From Armatimonadota bacterium (GTDB lineage: Bacteria > Armatimonadota > Zipacnadia > JAUWAU01), in contig JAUWAU010000014.1 of assembly GCA_030601885.1 (NCBI GenBank), positions 1-64,000 on the forward strand: a stretch of DNA of 64,000 nucleotides, given 5' to 3'. Positions 9,207-18,352 of the stretch are shown here, piece after piece. Below the pieces are notes generated by a model. It did not search any database. It had not been told where the DNA came from and saw only the letters and a list, made by a program, of their open reading frames with translations. Each line of letters opens with the position of its first letter. The stretch's first letter is position 1. The position numbers and the translations under genes are program-made.

Positions 9207-10583
9207 ATGGCCCGCCGATACTGCCTCCTCGTCGCCATCCTGGCCACGGCGTTCGTGCCGATCACCACTCATTGGAATGCGGTGAAATCACTCGTGTCCG
9301 CGACACAAGCCGCCGCTCAACCTGCAGCCCGCCCCCCGATCCTCGCCGATGACTGCGTCGTGGTGTACGAGTCGCCCGACCCGGCACGGATCTACGCTTA
9401 CAGTCCCGGTCTGTGTCGGCTCCCGAGCGGCCGCCTCGTCGCCACCATGGACCAGGGCGGCCCGGGCGTAAAGGACCTTCCCGGCGTTCGTCGTGGCGGC
9501 CGGACATGGCGCGGCAAGGCCTTCACCAGCGACGACCACGGAAAGACGTGGCAGCATCGCTCGGACATGCCCATGCTCCACGCCCGTCCGTTCACGGCGG
9601 GAGACGCCGTCTACGTGCTGGGGCATGCCGGCGACCTTCTGATCGTGCGCTCCGACGACGGCGGCGAGACGTGGTCTGAATCGGCGCGGCTCACCGAGGG
9701 GCAGCGCTGGCACCAGGCGCCGTGCAACGTCCATTACGCCCACGGGAAGGTCTACCTGGTGATGGAGCGCGTCATGGACACCGGCTTTCGGGGATGGCCC
9801 GTTTCCGTTATCGCGCCGGTTGTGATGAGCGCGAGGGTGGACGACGATCTCACCCGCCGCGAGGCATGGACGTTCTCCAACGAGCTCACCTTCCGCCACG
9901 CGGTGGCCGCCGCCGGCGAGCCCAATCTGCTCGGAGTGCCCTTCTTCGAAACCGGCCCGACCGCACCGGACAACCCGGGCGACAGGCGTATCATGAATCC
10001 CATTGGCTGGCTCGAGACCAACATCGTGCAGTTCACCGATCCCGACCACGTCTGGTACGATCGGCGCGGCCGCACCTTTCACCTCTGGATGCGCGCTCAC
10101 ACCGGCACGACCAACCTGGCCTGCATCGCCAAAGCGGTTGAAGCCGATGACGGCGCGTTGACCGTCTCGCTGGCGACGGCGCCGTCGGGGCAGCCGATGC
10201 TGTACGTGCCCTGCCCGGGTGGACACATGAAGTTCCACATCGTCTACGACGAGCCGAGCGAGCTCTTCTGGCTCCTCTCGACGCAGTCCACCGATTCCAT
10301 GACCCGCCCGGAGCGCCTCGCGCCCGACCGCTACAACCTGCCCAACAACGAGCGACATCGGCTGGCGCTGCACTTCTCGCGGAACTGCATCGATTGGTGC
10401 TTCGCGGGACTCGTCGCCGTGAGCGGCGGACCCGGGCAGGGGCGGCACTACGCCTCGATGGTGGTGGATGGCGGCGATCTGCACGTGCTCTCTCGCTCGG
10501 GTGATGCCCGTGCCAAGAACGCCCACGACGGCAACCTCATCACCTTCCACACCGTGCGGGACTTCCGGGACCTGGTGTACTGA
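9207..10583 (+). CDS. Secreted exo-alpha-sialidase-like BNR protein
   Basis: 458 residues. A signal peptide (MARRYCLLVAILATAFVPI) is followed by a six-bladed propeller of the sialidase superfamily. Two clear Asp-box repeats are TSDDHGKTW and RSDDGGETW in the first third, and the fold continues through HVWYDRRGRTFHLWMRAHTG. The canonical FRIP arginine motif is not obvious, so the activity could be another exo-glycosidase of the fold. The start lies seven bases downstream of the previous gene. It is one of two sialidase-type proteins in the window, near a sialate-lyase-like gene at 23.3 kb. Confidence 0.75.
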   Translation: MARRYCLLVAILATAFVPITTHWNAVKSLVSATQAAAQPAARPPILADDCVVVYESPDPARIYAYSPGLCRLPSGRLVATMDQGGPGVKDLPGVRRGGRTWRGKAFTSDDHGKTWQHRSDMPMLHARPFTAGDAVYVLGHAGDLLIVRSDDGGETWSESARLTEGQRWHQAPCNVHYAHGKVYLVMERVMDTGFRGWPVSVIAPVVMSARVDDDLTRREAWTFSNELTFRHAVAAAGEPNLLGVPFFETGPTAPDNPGDRRIMNPIGWLETNIVQFTDPDHVWYDRRGRTFHLWMRAHTGTTNLACIAKAVEADDGALTVSLATAPSGQPMLYVPCPGGHMKFHIVYDEPSELFWLLSTQSTDSMTRPERLAPDRYNLPNNERHRLALHFSRNCIDWCFAGLVAVSGGPGQGRHYASMVVDGGDLHVLSRSGDARAKNAHDGNLITFHTVRDFRDLVY

Positions 10584-10593
10584 CAAGCGAGGC

Positions 10594-10676
10594 CGTGTGG
10601 CACGGGTAGCTCGCTACCCGTGTGCCTTCCGGCATGAGCTGAGACGCACGGCTTGGCGAGCAAGCCGTGCCACACG
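10594..10676 (-). repeat. GTGTGCCACGGC-type double hairpin repeat, copy 1
   Basis: Two adjacent hairpins: CACGGGTAGC/GCTACCCGTG and GCACGGCTTG/CAAGCCGTGC, bordered by GTGTGGC and GCCACAC. The same double hairpin occurs at 37003-37083, with a single-hairpin version at 37125-37180 and a decayed version at 26222-26396. It starts 11 bases after the sialidase stop and could serve as a transcription terminator. No poly-T follows. Confidence 0.65.
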
Positions 10677-10998
10677 AGGATACGCATGCCGGCCATCCAG
10701 TATCGTTCCATCATTTTGACCCTCCAGGACCTGACGGAAGCCCGATGGGTTCGAGCTGCGGCCTTGGCCCCTGCCCGCACGGCCACTGTGCCCAAACCGG
10801 CAACCCGTCAAAGCCGAACAGCCTCCCATAGCGGAGTTTGCCAACGCCAGGGAATGCTCCAGCATCTCCCGGAGCCCCCTCATGCCTACCTTGTTCGCCG
10901 CGCTATTGTTAAATAGCTTACATAGCTCTGGGCAGGAGCGGGCGAGAGAGTGTGCGAAGTGTAGATTCGCCAGCGTTTGGGCAGAGGGTGGGTGCAGC
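10677..10998. other. Gene-free stretch before the subtilisin gene
   Basis: No supported gene lies here. The stretch holds an AT-richer patch near 10905-10925 (TATTGTTAAATAGCTTACATAG) that may contain the promoter of the downstream protease, but no consensus -35/-10 pair can be fixed. The downstream coding frame is open from 10882 but lacks a ribosome binding site there. Confidence 0.4.
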
Positions 10999-12984
10999 AT
11001 GAGGTGCAGGGGCTGTAGGTCAGGTCTGATCGGTCTGTTTCTGCTGTTTTCCGCCGTCGCTGCCGGCGCACAGCGACCGGTCGGGTTCGGCCGGGGACGG
11101 CGCGTGGCCAACATGCCCCACCGGACGGCTCAGGGGCACGTGCTGGTGAAGTTTCGGCCCGGCGCAGACGTGCGCCAATCCGCCGCCCGGGTGGGGAATC
11201 GCGGGATGACCTTGGGGCGCGTCCGGCCCTGGCGTTGGGCGGCGGTGCGCATCGCGCCGGGCACGGCCGTGGGCGACGCCTGCGCTTGGCTGAGGCGTTT
11301 GCCCGGTGTGGCGCTGGCGACTCCGGACCCCGTAGTCACCATCAGCATAGTACCCAACGATCCGTACTTCCTGGCCTCGCCACAGGATCCGAGCACCTGC
11401 ACGCCCGGCGATTATTTGTGCGAGTACGGCGTCAGTCAGTGGGCCCTCTGGATGGCCGACGCGCCCACGCATTGGGAGATGCAGACGGGCAGCCCCAGCG
11501 TGGTCGTGGCGGTGATCGACAGCGGAGTGGACCTGGATCACCCGGAGCTGGCTGCCAACATCTGGAGCAATGCCGCGGAGCTGGGCGGAGAAGCCGGCGT
11601 GGACGACGACGGCAACGGCTATGTGGACGACTTCTATGGCTGGGACTTCTGCGGCGCGAGCGTGGGCAACGACGACCCAGAGAATGGCGACCAGGTGGAG
11701 TGGGAGGACAACAATCCCGACGTGCCCGACGGGGGCTATTGGGCGCCCAATACCGACCCGGAGGACTGGCTGGTGGACGACATGTTCGTGGGCGACCCGG
11801 CGGTGGGCGACAACCTCAACAACGACAAGTTGACGGACATACATCCCGTCCTGGGGCCCCGGGACGCCGGCGTCTCACACGGAACGCTGGTAGCAGGCAT
11901 CATCGCCGCCACTACCGACAACGCCACTGGCTTCGCGGGCACTGCCTGGTCCTGCAAGATCATGGCTGTCCGCATCATCAACGCCGAGGGGTGGGGTTTC
12001 GGCCTGGACGCGGGCGACGCCATCCGCTACGCCGCCGATACCGGAGCCGATATTATCAACACGAGCTGGGGCATTGACGTGGGCGCACCGGACCCGGACG
12101 GCGAGAAGGCCGTCATCGCGGACGCGGTCCAGTACGCTTACGGTCTGGGCTGCACCATTGTGAGCGCTGCCGGCAACGACGGGGCGCCTCCGCTCAATCA
12201 CCCCGGTATCATGCAAGAGACCATCGCCGTCGGGGCCACCACTCCGGTCGTTGCCGCCGACGGCTACACGGTGATCGGCGAGACCCTGGCCGAGTTCAGC
12301 AACCCAGCACCGGCAAGCGAGATACCTGGCGACGGCATTGACAACGATGGGAACGGCTACATTGACGATGTCCTGGACGTAGTTTGCGGCGGTGACGCCA
12401 TCTGGAACACGTGGGTGATTAGTGGCTATGAGAGCTACCTGGCCCGGCTGCTGGAGGAGGACATTCCCCCTGGCACTGCGGACTATTCTGTCAACTCCGG
12501 CACCTCGTTCTCCACGCCTCTGGCCGCAGGCTACGCGGCGCTGCTGAAGTCGCAGTACCCGCATTTTACGCGGCAGGACATTCGCAGCACCATGCGTTAT
12601 AACGCTGACGGCACGATCGAAGGCCCGGGCTACGACAACGCCAGCGGCTTCGGCAGCATCCGCCTGAGCATGAGTCCAGGCCCCACCGGCATCATCGCCG
12701 GCCAACTCGGTCGCCGTCGTCTGGGCCGGGAGTGGATCTTCTCCTGGATCTGTGGCGCCGTGGCAGAGGTCGCCGGCTACAACCTGTATGCCGGGAAACG
12801 CCCCGATGCAGCGCACAGAAGACTCAACCGTTCACTGATCCCCTTCCCCGGGCTCATCGGCGAGGGTGTCTGCCAGTTCAAGGCATTGCGCGGATGCGCC
12901 CGGGGGCCGTGGTACCGGCTCGAGGCCGTCTATCCGGACGGCCGCGTTGAGCCCCTGCCGCCCCAGCGTTTGCGGAGCAAGTAG
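10999..12984 (+). CDS. Secreted S8 subtilisin-like serine protease, intact triad
   Basis: 661 residues. A signal peptide ends near AAGAQ (about 25). A short prodomain (QGHVLVKFRPGADV) precedes the peptidase S8 domain. Catalytic residues by motif are Asp174 (AVIDSGVDLDHPEL), His294 (SHGTLVAGI), oxyanion Asn393 (SAAGNDG) and Ser503 (SGTSFSTPLAAGYAAL). Acidic calcium-binding-like loops DDDGNGYVDD (about 202) and DNDGNGYIDD (about 448) are inserted, as in many planctomycete subtilases. A C-terminal fibronectin-like tail follows (AEVAGYNLYAGKRPDA). ATG 10999 has GAGGGTGGG upstream and starts directly with the signal peptide. Contrast the degenerate S8 homologue at 45984-47354. Confidence 0.85.
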   Translation: MRCRGCRSGLIGLFLLFSAVAAGAQRPVGFGRGRRVANMPHRTAQGHVLVKFRPGADVRQSAARVGNRGMTLGRVRPWRWAAVRIAPGTAVGDACAWLRRLPGVALATPDPVVTISIVPNDPYFLASPQDPSTCTPGDYLCEYGVSQWALWMADAPTHWEMQTGSPSVVVAVIDSGVDLDHPELAANIWSNAAELGGEAGVDDDGNGYVDDFYGWDFCGASVGNDDPENGDQVEWEDNNPDVPDGGYWAPNTDPEDWLVDDMFVGDPAVGDNLNNDKLTDIHPVLGPRDAGVSHGTLVAGIIAATTDNATGFAGTAWSCKIMAVRIINAEGWGFGLDAGDAIRYAADTGADIINTSWGIDVGAPDPDGEKAVIADAVQYAYGLGCTIVSAAGNDGAPPLNHPGIMQETIAVGATTPVVAADGYTVIGETLAEFSNPAPASEIPGDGIDNDGNGYIDDVLDVVCGGDAIWNTWVISGYESYLARLLEEDIPPGTADYSVNSGTSFSTPLAAGYAALLKSQYPHFTRQDIRSTMRYNADGTIEGPGYDNASGFGSIRLSMSPGPTGIIAGQLGRRRLGREWIFSWICGAVAEVAGYNLYAGKRPDAAHRRLNRSLIPFPGLIGEGVCQFKALRGCARGPWYRLEAVYPDGRVEPLPPQRLRSK

Positions 12985-13146
12985 GGACGAGCCGGACCTC
13001 GCCGCGACGTCCATTGCATCATACGCGGTGATTTGCGACGAGGAGTACTGGGAGCATTTCGGCGAGCCGCCGTTGCGGGAGTATGGGGCGGCTCTGGGGC
13101 AGCAGTCGCAGCGCCGGATTGTGGGTCGGGGAGGCCGTAGTGACCC

Positions 13147-13400
13147 CTGAGCTGCGGCGGCAGGGGTACCACGTGAACCACAAGCGTGTGCTGCGGATCA
13201 GGAGGCGGGCCTGCAGCTCAGCACGGGGCGGCGGGGTCATCATCAGGACAACGCCCGTGTGGAAGCGTTCTTCCGCACGCTGAAGCTGGAGCAAGTGTGC
13301 CTGACCGAATACCTGGACTTCGACGACGCGTACCGGCAGATCGAAAGCTTCATCGAAGACGTCTACAACCGCAAAAGGATCAAGAAAGGCAGGGGCAAAG
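13147..13400 (+). pseudogene. Decayed IS3-family transposase OrfB remnant
   Basis: ELRRQGYHVNHKRVLRI (from about 13148) matches the helix-turn-helix part of IS3/IS150-group OrfB. DNARVEAFFRTLKLEQV and YLDFDDAYRQIESFIEDVYN (13249-13384) match the C-terminal part of the same protein. The two pieces are in different frames and nearly the whole DDE catalytic core between them is missing. It is therefore a relic with an internal deletion and no function. The surrounding 12985-13690 region has no intact gene and holds repeats. Confidence 0.75.
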
Positions 13401-13507
13401 GACAAAGGAAAAAGGAGAGGAAGGCGAAAGGGCAACTACAGGCGGGGGTGAGGGGATGTCGTGGGGCGGGGCCTCGGAATGACAGATGGTGGCGGCTGAG
13501 CAACGAA

Positions 13508-13557
13508 ATCTTCGGGGTAGTCCTCATGCCCCGTTGCGACACGCGGAAACGATGAAG
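13508..13557 (+). repeat. Dispersed repeat module 1, copy B
   Basis: Begins AAATCTTCGGGGTAGTCCT and ends with the CGGAAACGATGAAGATG core. Nearly identical to the copy about 124 bases downstream, and clearly related to 7-66. Confidence 0.7.
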
Positions 13558-13630
13558 ATGGGCCCGGCGGGGGGCTGGGGGCCGCCGGAGCAAGCTGCTC
13601 CGGCTACAACGGGTGGGCCGACGGGCGGAA

Positions 13631-13681
13631 TCTTCGGGGTAGTCCTCATGTCCCGTTGGGACACGCGGAAACGATGAAGAT
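13631..13681 (+). repeat. Dispersed repeat module 1, copy C
   Basis: Direct repeat of 13508-13557 with a few substitutions (TGTCCCGTTGGGACAC instead of TGCCCCGTTGCGACAC). It precedes module 2 and the start of the large sialidase gene, the same arrangement as at the left end of the window. Confidence 0.7.
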
Positions 13682-13693
13682 GTCTGGGAAGGC

Positions 13694-16516
13694 GTGAGTG
13701 CCGTGGGTCGAGTGATGCGGGGGTTGGCGCGCCCCATACGGGGCCCCGCTTCAGACAGGGGCCACAGGTGCGCGCCTACAGTAAAGGCCTCGAATCTTCG
13801 AGGCAAGGCCCCCGCGGCCGGCCTGGCCATCGCCTCTCTGCTGGTGGTGCCGGGAATGGCGGCCGCCGGGGAGGCCACCGTGTTCGTGAAGGACGGCAAA
13901 TCCGTCCTCGTGCACCTCCGCGGCAAGGACTGGACCCAGCGCGGCGACTACCTCGAAGGCAGCGGCGAGGGCAACTACCTCTTCGGTGCAAGAGCCATCG
14001 GGGCCGGGGACTTTCGCGTCAAGGCCACGCTCCGCATCCGCAACCTCGCCCGCAGCGCGGCCACGTTCGTCATCGCCGGCAACAGCCTCTTCGGCTTCGA
14101 AGGCGTCAGGGGGACCATGTTCGCCTCGGGGCCGTTCTTTGGCCCTTCGGCGCGGGACCTGGGTAGGCCACGCGTACGGGAGCGGCGGGACTTCGTGTTC
14201 GAGGTCGTGCGAAGGGGCAACGAGGTGCGCTTCCTGATCGACGGACGAGGCGTGCACACGGTGACGTACAAGGGCCGACAGCTCGGCACAATCGGCTTCC
14301 GTCCATGGAGGAGTACGATGCAGATCATGAGCTTCGCAGCGATGGGAGAGACCGTCGAGTCTCCGCCGCCTTCTGCCCCGTCCACAAGGCTGAAGTTCTA
14401 CACCATCCCGACCATCGACCTGGCGCACGAGACGCATCGGCAGGTCATCGTTGACCGGGAGCCGGGCCAATACCTGGGGCACCCGACCACGGTGCTGCTC
14501 GAGGACAACAAGACGATGATCGCCGTCTACCCGAAGGGGCACGGCCGCGGCGCCATCGTGATGAAACGGAGCACCGACGCCGGCCTCACCTGGAGCGAGC
14601 GCCTGCCGACGCCGGAGAACTGGGAGACGTCGCTGGAAGTGCCCACCATCTACCGCGTCGTCGATGCGCAGGGCGTCAAGCGGCTTATCATGTTCTCCGG
14701 CCTCTACCCCATCCGCATGGCCGTCTCGGAGGACGACGGCGAGACCTGGACGCCCCTCGAGCCCATCGGCGGAGTCCCCTTCGGCGGCGTGGTGACCATG
14801 GCCAGCCTCGTGCGGCTCAAGGACGGCACGTACATGGCCCTGTTTCACGACGACGGCCGGTTCCTGCGCGGCGAGGGCAAACGCACTTCATTCAAGGTGT
14901 ACAAGTCTCTCTCGACAGACGGCGGCCTGACCTGGGGCCAGCCCGAGGTCGTCACCGAGCACCCGGCAGCGCACCTGTGCGAGCCGGGCGCGGTGCGGTC
15001 GCCGGACGGGAAGCAGATCGCGCTGCTGCTGCGCGAGAACAGCCGTAAGTACAACTCGTTCGTCGTGTTCAGCGATGACGAGGGGGAGACGTGGTCGGCG
15101 CCGGTCGAGCTGCCCGCCAGTCTCACCGGCGATCGCCACACGGCCCGCTACGCGCCGGACGGGAGGCTCGTGATCAGCTTCCGCGACCGGACGCACATCA
15201 GCCCGACGTGGGGCGATTGGGTCGCGTGGGTGGGCACGTACGAGGACATCGTGAACGGGCGCGAGGGGCAGTACCGCATTCGGCTCATGGACAACCGCAA
15301 GGGGGCAGACTGCACGTATCCGGCCGTGGAGCTGCTCCCCGACGGGACGTTCGTGATGACGACCTATGGGCACTGGATCGAGGGCGAGCAGCCGTTCATC
15401 GCCAGTGTCCGCTTCAAGCTCGAGGAGATCGACGAGCGGGCAGCCACGCTGCCCGCACAGACGGACGTCTACGTCAGCGGCCAGGACGGCTACCACACGT
15501 ATCGCATCCCGGCGCTGCTCGTGTCGAAGGCCGGGACGCTGCTGGCCTTCTGCGAGGGGCGCAAGAACAGCGCGAGCGACCACGGGGACCTCGACCTGAT
15601 GCTGAAGCGCAGCGAGGACGCGGGCCAGACGTGGTCCGAGCAGCAGATCGTCTATGAAGAGGGGGACACGGCCGAGATCACCATCGGCAACCCGTGCCCG
15701 GTGGTGGATCAGGATACGGGGACGATCTGGCTCACCTTCTGCCGCGACAACCGCGACGTGCTCATCACCAGCAGCACCGACGACGGCCGCACGTGGTCCG
15801 AGCCGGTCGAGATCACGAAGGACGTGAAGAAGCCCGACTGGGGCTGGTACGCCACCGGGCCCGGTGTCGGGATTCAGCTTCAGCGGGGACCGCACAAGGG
15901 CCGCCTCGTCATCCCGTGCGATCATCAGGAGAGAATCGACGGCAAGTCGGTGAAGCTCTCGCACGTCTTCTGCAGCGACGACCAGGGGAAGAGCTGGCAG
16001 CTCGGCGGGTCCGTGGCGCCGCACACGGACGAGTGCCAGGTGGTCGAGCTGGCCGATGGGAGGCTGCTGGTCAACATGCGGAACTACTGGGGCCGGGAGG
16101 GCGGCGAGGAGGAGAAGGGCGGCATGCGCGCCATCGCGTGGAGCACCGACGGCGGGGAGACGTGGTCCGACATCGAGTTCGACAAGAGGCTTATCGAGCC
16201 GGTCTGCCAGGCGAGCTTCGTCCGCTACACGGGCGAACGCTCCGGGGACAAGAACCGGCTGCTGTTCTCGAACCCGGCCTCGAGCGAGACCCGGCACCAC
16301 CTGACGATGCGCCTCAGCTACGATGAGGGCAAGACCTGGCCGGTCGCCGCCGTCGTCTACTCCGGCCCGTCGGCGTATTCGTGCCTCGCCGCGCTGCCGG
16401 ATGGGGACATCGGCTGCCTCTACGAGCGGGGCGCGAAGGGACCGCGCGAGACCATCACCTTCGCGCGCTGCAGCCTGGAGTGGCTGACCGGGGGGAGAGA
16501 GAAGACGACAGACTGA
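13694..16516 (+). CDS. Secreted double sialidase (two BNR propellers)
   Basis: About 940 residues. A hydrophobic export segment (LAIASLLVVPGMAAAGEA) is followed by a LamG-like N-domain. Two sialidase-type propellers then occur in tandem. The first carries four Asp-boxes (STDAGLTW, EDDGETW, STDGGLTW, SDDEGETW). The second carries five (SEDAGQTW, STDDGRTW, SDDQGKSW, STDGGETW, SYDEGKTW), an FRIP-like arginine motif (HTYRIPALLV) and the Asp loop EGRKNSASDHGDLDLM typical of GH33. The second domain is the likely catalytic one; the first lacks the arginine motif. The start is uncertain: GTG 13694 and ATG 13715 both lie in repeat-derived DNA without a good ribosome binding site. Confidence 0.8.
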   Translation: MSAVGRVMRGLARPIRGPASDRGHRCAPTVKASNLRGKAPAAGLAIASLLVVPGMAAAGEATVFVKDGKSVLVHLRGKDWTQRGDYLEGSGEGNYLFGARAIGAGDFRVKATLRIRNLARSAATFVIAGNSLFGFEGVRGTMFASGPFFGPSARDLGRPRVRERRDFVFEVVRRGNEVRFLIDGRGVHTVTYKGRQLGTIGFRPWRSTMQIMSFAAMGETVESPPPSAPSTRLKFYTIPTIDLAHETHRQVIVDREPGQYLGHPTTVLLEDNKTMIAVYPKGHGRGAIVMKRSTDAGLTWSERLPTPENWETSLEVPTIYRVVDAQGVKRLIMFSGLYPIRMAVSEDDGETWTPLEPIGGVPFGGVVTMASLVRLKDGTYMALFHDDGRFLRGEGKRTSFKVYKSLSTDGGLTWGQPEVVTEHPAAHLCEPGAVRSPDGKQIALLLRENSRKYNSFVVFSDDEGETWSAPVELPASLTGDRHTARYAPDGRLVISFRDRTHISPTWGDWVAWVGTYEDIVNGREGQYRIRLMDNRKGADCTYPAVELLPDGTFVMTTYGHWIEGEQPFIASVRFKLEEIDERAATLPAQTDVYVSGQDGYHTYRIPALLVSKAGTLLAFCEGRKNSASDHGDLDLMLKRSEDAGQTWSEQQIVYEEGDTAEITIGNPCPVVDQDTGTIWLTFCRDNRDVLITSSTDDGRTWSEPVEITKDVKKPDWGWYATGPGVGIQLQRGPHKGRLVIPCDHQERIDGKSVKLSHVFCSDDQGKSWQLGGSVAPHTDECQVVELADGRLLVNMRNYWGREGGEEEKGGMRAIAWSTDGGETWSDIEFDKRLIEPVCQASFVRYTGERSGDKNRLLFSNPASSETRHHLTMRLSYDEGKTWPVAAVVYSGPSAYSCLAALPDGDIGCLYERGAKGPRETITFARCSLEWLTGGREKTTD
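13738..13808 (+). repeat. Dispersed repeat module 2, copy B, with CCGCTTCAGACAGG unit
   Basis: CCCCGCTTCAGACAGGGG is followed by a segment aligning with 113-165. The CCGCTT(C/T)AGACAGG unit also occurs twice around 26336-26370. This copy overlaps the first codons assigned to the sialidase gene, so the repeat may have replaced the original gene start. Confidence 0.55.
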
Positions 16517-16586
16517 CGCGACCGCCGTAAACGGGCGATGCCCTGGGGGCGTCCAAGAAGTAGGAACTGATGCGGAGGTGTGGACG

Positions 16587-16779
16587 ATGCGGTACTGCTG
16601 GATGTGGCTCTTCCTCGTGTTGCTCTCCCGCGTTGTGTGCTGTGCCGGTCCGCGGGCGGCCATGGGCCGATCCCGGTGCCCGAGGCGCTCTCCGTGACCC
16701 TCAAGCGGCGCGTGCGGCAGATGGCGCCGGATGTGACCTTTGAGGGCGTGCCGGTGCCGGAGGAGTTGCGGCGGAAGTA
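16587..16779 (+). pseudogene. Truncated, frameshifted duplicate of the downstream PDZ-protein gene
   Basis: The leader GCGGAGGTGTGGACGATGCGG and the signal-peptide codons (MRYCWMWLFLVLL) match the start of the gene at 16919. From about 16640 the DNA matches that gene's last 130 bases instead (AGGHGPIPVPEALSVTLKRR and VPVPEELRRK in another frame). About 1.2 kb of middle has been lost and the two ends are out of frame, giving a stop at 16695. It is a clean relic of a tandem duplication followed by internal deletion. Confidence 0.85.
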
Positions 16780-16918
16780 GCCCCGGCTCTGTGGCGCACG
16801 GCCGATCGCGCGCGGGTTTGGTTGCAGCTACAGCGGGGTACGTGGGTCCAAGGAAGGGAAGCGTTTGTTGTCTGATTGCCCAAGTGCGTCTGAGCGAACG
16901 GATACGGAGGTGTGGACG

Positions 16919-18352
16919 ATGCGGCACTGCTGGGTGTGGTTTTGCCTCGTGTTGCTCCCCATTGCTGCATTCGCTGTCGAAGAGCCTGATGTGTCCGGCA
17001 CCATGGTCGTCACCGGCCGTGTGGTCAAGCCCGACGGGTCGCCGGTGGCCGGAGCCCTTGTGGGCGCCGCGCAGTCCGGCGGGCGTTTGTCGCATCGCTT
17101 CACGACCACGACCGACTTGCAGGGCCGTTTTCGCATCGATGGCCTCCCCCGGGAGGCGATCTATGTGTCTGCCGACCGCTCCCGGTACCATTCATCCCGG
17201 GAGCGCGTGGCGCCAGATGGAACTGAGGTCGTCATCACGGCCATCCCGTGGGACGAGCTGATTCTTGCCCGCCATCCGCTGGAGGAGCCGCTGAAGCAGG
17301 AGGGTGAGCGGACGACGGCGACACTGCGCGGGCTCTACCGCGTCAAGACTGTGTACCGGGGCGAGGTAGGCGAGGAGTGCCTGGGGCTCGACCTCGAGAC
17401 GAGAACCACGCGGCGGGAGGGAGAGCCCCGCCTGAGCTCGACCGTCCAGGCGACGGATGACAGGGGCAGGAGGCTGGAGCGCCGCTTTGGCCGCGTGCAG
17501 GTCAATGGGCGTTCCCTGAGCCTCTTCCAACTCCCGGAGGCCGACGCCACGTCGCTCACCATCGAGGTCGGGCACGAGGTCCTGCTGTACGGTGACCCCA
17601 TTCTGTTCGACTCGATGCAGTCGATGGTCCCGGTGGAGAAGGACGGCGTGGCGCTCGTGCTCGGGAAGGCCGAGCTGACAGAGGACTGGATTTCGCCCGG
17701 CCAGGGAGCCCCTGATCCGCAGCTCTCTCCGTACCTGGGAGTGAGGGTGTACAGGTTGGCCGGGGGACGGACGCGCTACGATCTCGGGTCGGTGAGTTTC
17801 CCCGGCGGCGGGCCCGACCTGATCCTGCGGAACGAGATCCCCTACGCACCGGACGCCCTGAGGCTCGCCTGTGTCCTGCAGCCCCAGCCGGACCGCAACG
17901 GCACCATGGCGGCGAGGATGCGGGTCATGCTATACGGGCCGGCGTGGGTCGCCGGGATCAGAGACAACGATGTGCTGATCAGCTCCGACGGCGTCACCTG
18001 GAAGAGCGTGACGGAGATCGCACGCTACTTCCGGGAACAGCCGGTGGGCACGAAGGTGACGCTGCGTATCCGGCGCGGCCAGGAGGAGCTGCAAGTCCCC
18101 GTCGTCCTGGGCAAGTGGGAGGAGAAGCTCGAGGCGGAGGCCCAACAGGCCCTTGCGCTGCTGCGCAACTTTGCCGACCAGGACGCCGAGGACCTGGCGC
18201 TGATGTGCGACGAGCTGCAGTCCGCCGGCGGCCACGGAGAGATCCCGCTGCCCGAGGCGCTCTCCGTGACCATCAGGCCGCGCTTCCCCAATATGGTGCC
18301 TGAGGTGACTTTCGAGGACGTGCCGGTGCCGGAGGAGATGCGGAGAGAGTAG
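16919..18352 (+). CDS. Exported protein with carboxypeptidase-regulatory-like and PDZ domains
   Basis: 477 residues with a signal peptide (MRHCWVWFCLVLLPIAAFA). Residues about 30-100 form a CarboxypepD_reg-like beta-sandwich (VVTGRVVKPDGSPVAGALVGA, TDLQGRFRIDGLP). A PDZ-like domain lies at about 345-400 (YGPAWVAGIRDNDVLISSDGV, FREQPVGTKVTLRIRRGQEE). No protease domain is present, so it may be a periplasmic binding or scaffold protein. GGAGGT lies seven bases before ATG 16919. A gutted copy of this gene lies just upstream (16587-16779), showing an earlier tandem duplication. Confidence 0.75.
   Translation: MRHCWVWFCLVLLPIAAFAVEEPDVSGTMVVTGRVVKPDGSPVAGALVGAAQSGGRLSHRFTTTTDLQGRFRIDGLPREAIYVSADRSRYHSSRERVAPDGTEVVITAIPWDELILARHPLEEPLKQEGERTTATLRGLYRVKTVYRGEVGEECLGLDLETRTTRREGEPRLSSTVQATDDRGRRLERRFGRVQVNGRSLSLFQLPEADATSLTIEVGHEVLLYGDPILFDSMQSMVPVEKDGVALVLGKAELTEDWISPGQGAPDPQLSPYLGVRVYRLAGGRTRYDLGSVSFPGGGPDLILRNEIPYAPDALRLACVLQPQPDRNGTMAARMRVMLYGPAWVAGIRDNDVLISSDGVTWKSVTEIARYFREQPVGTKVTLRIRRGQEELQVPVVLGKWEEKLEAEAQQALALLRNFADQDAEDLALMCDELQSAGGHGEIPLPEALSVTIRPRFPNMVPEVTFEDVPVPEEMRRE

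Noticed and set aside
9288..10586. Minus-strand frame of 432 codons opposite the sialidase at 9207
   Set aside because: Antisense shadow without ribosome site or recognisable fold.
13508..13681. CRISPR array at the closely spaced direct repeats
   Set aside because: Only two long, imperfect copies with a 70-80 base non-spacer-like gap, related copies dispersed elsewhere, and no cas gene.
14888..17191. Minus-strand frame of 767 codons opposite the double sialidase
   Set aside because: It mirrors the sialidase codons, shows Arg/His/Pro-rich shadow composition and no motif. The plus-strand frame has nine Asp-boxes.
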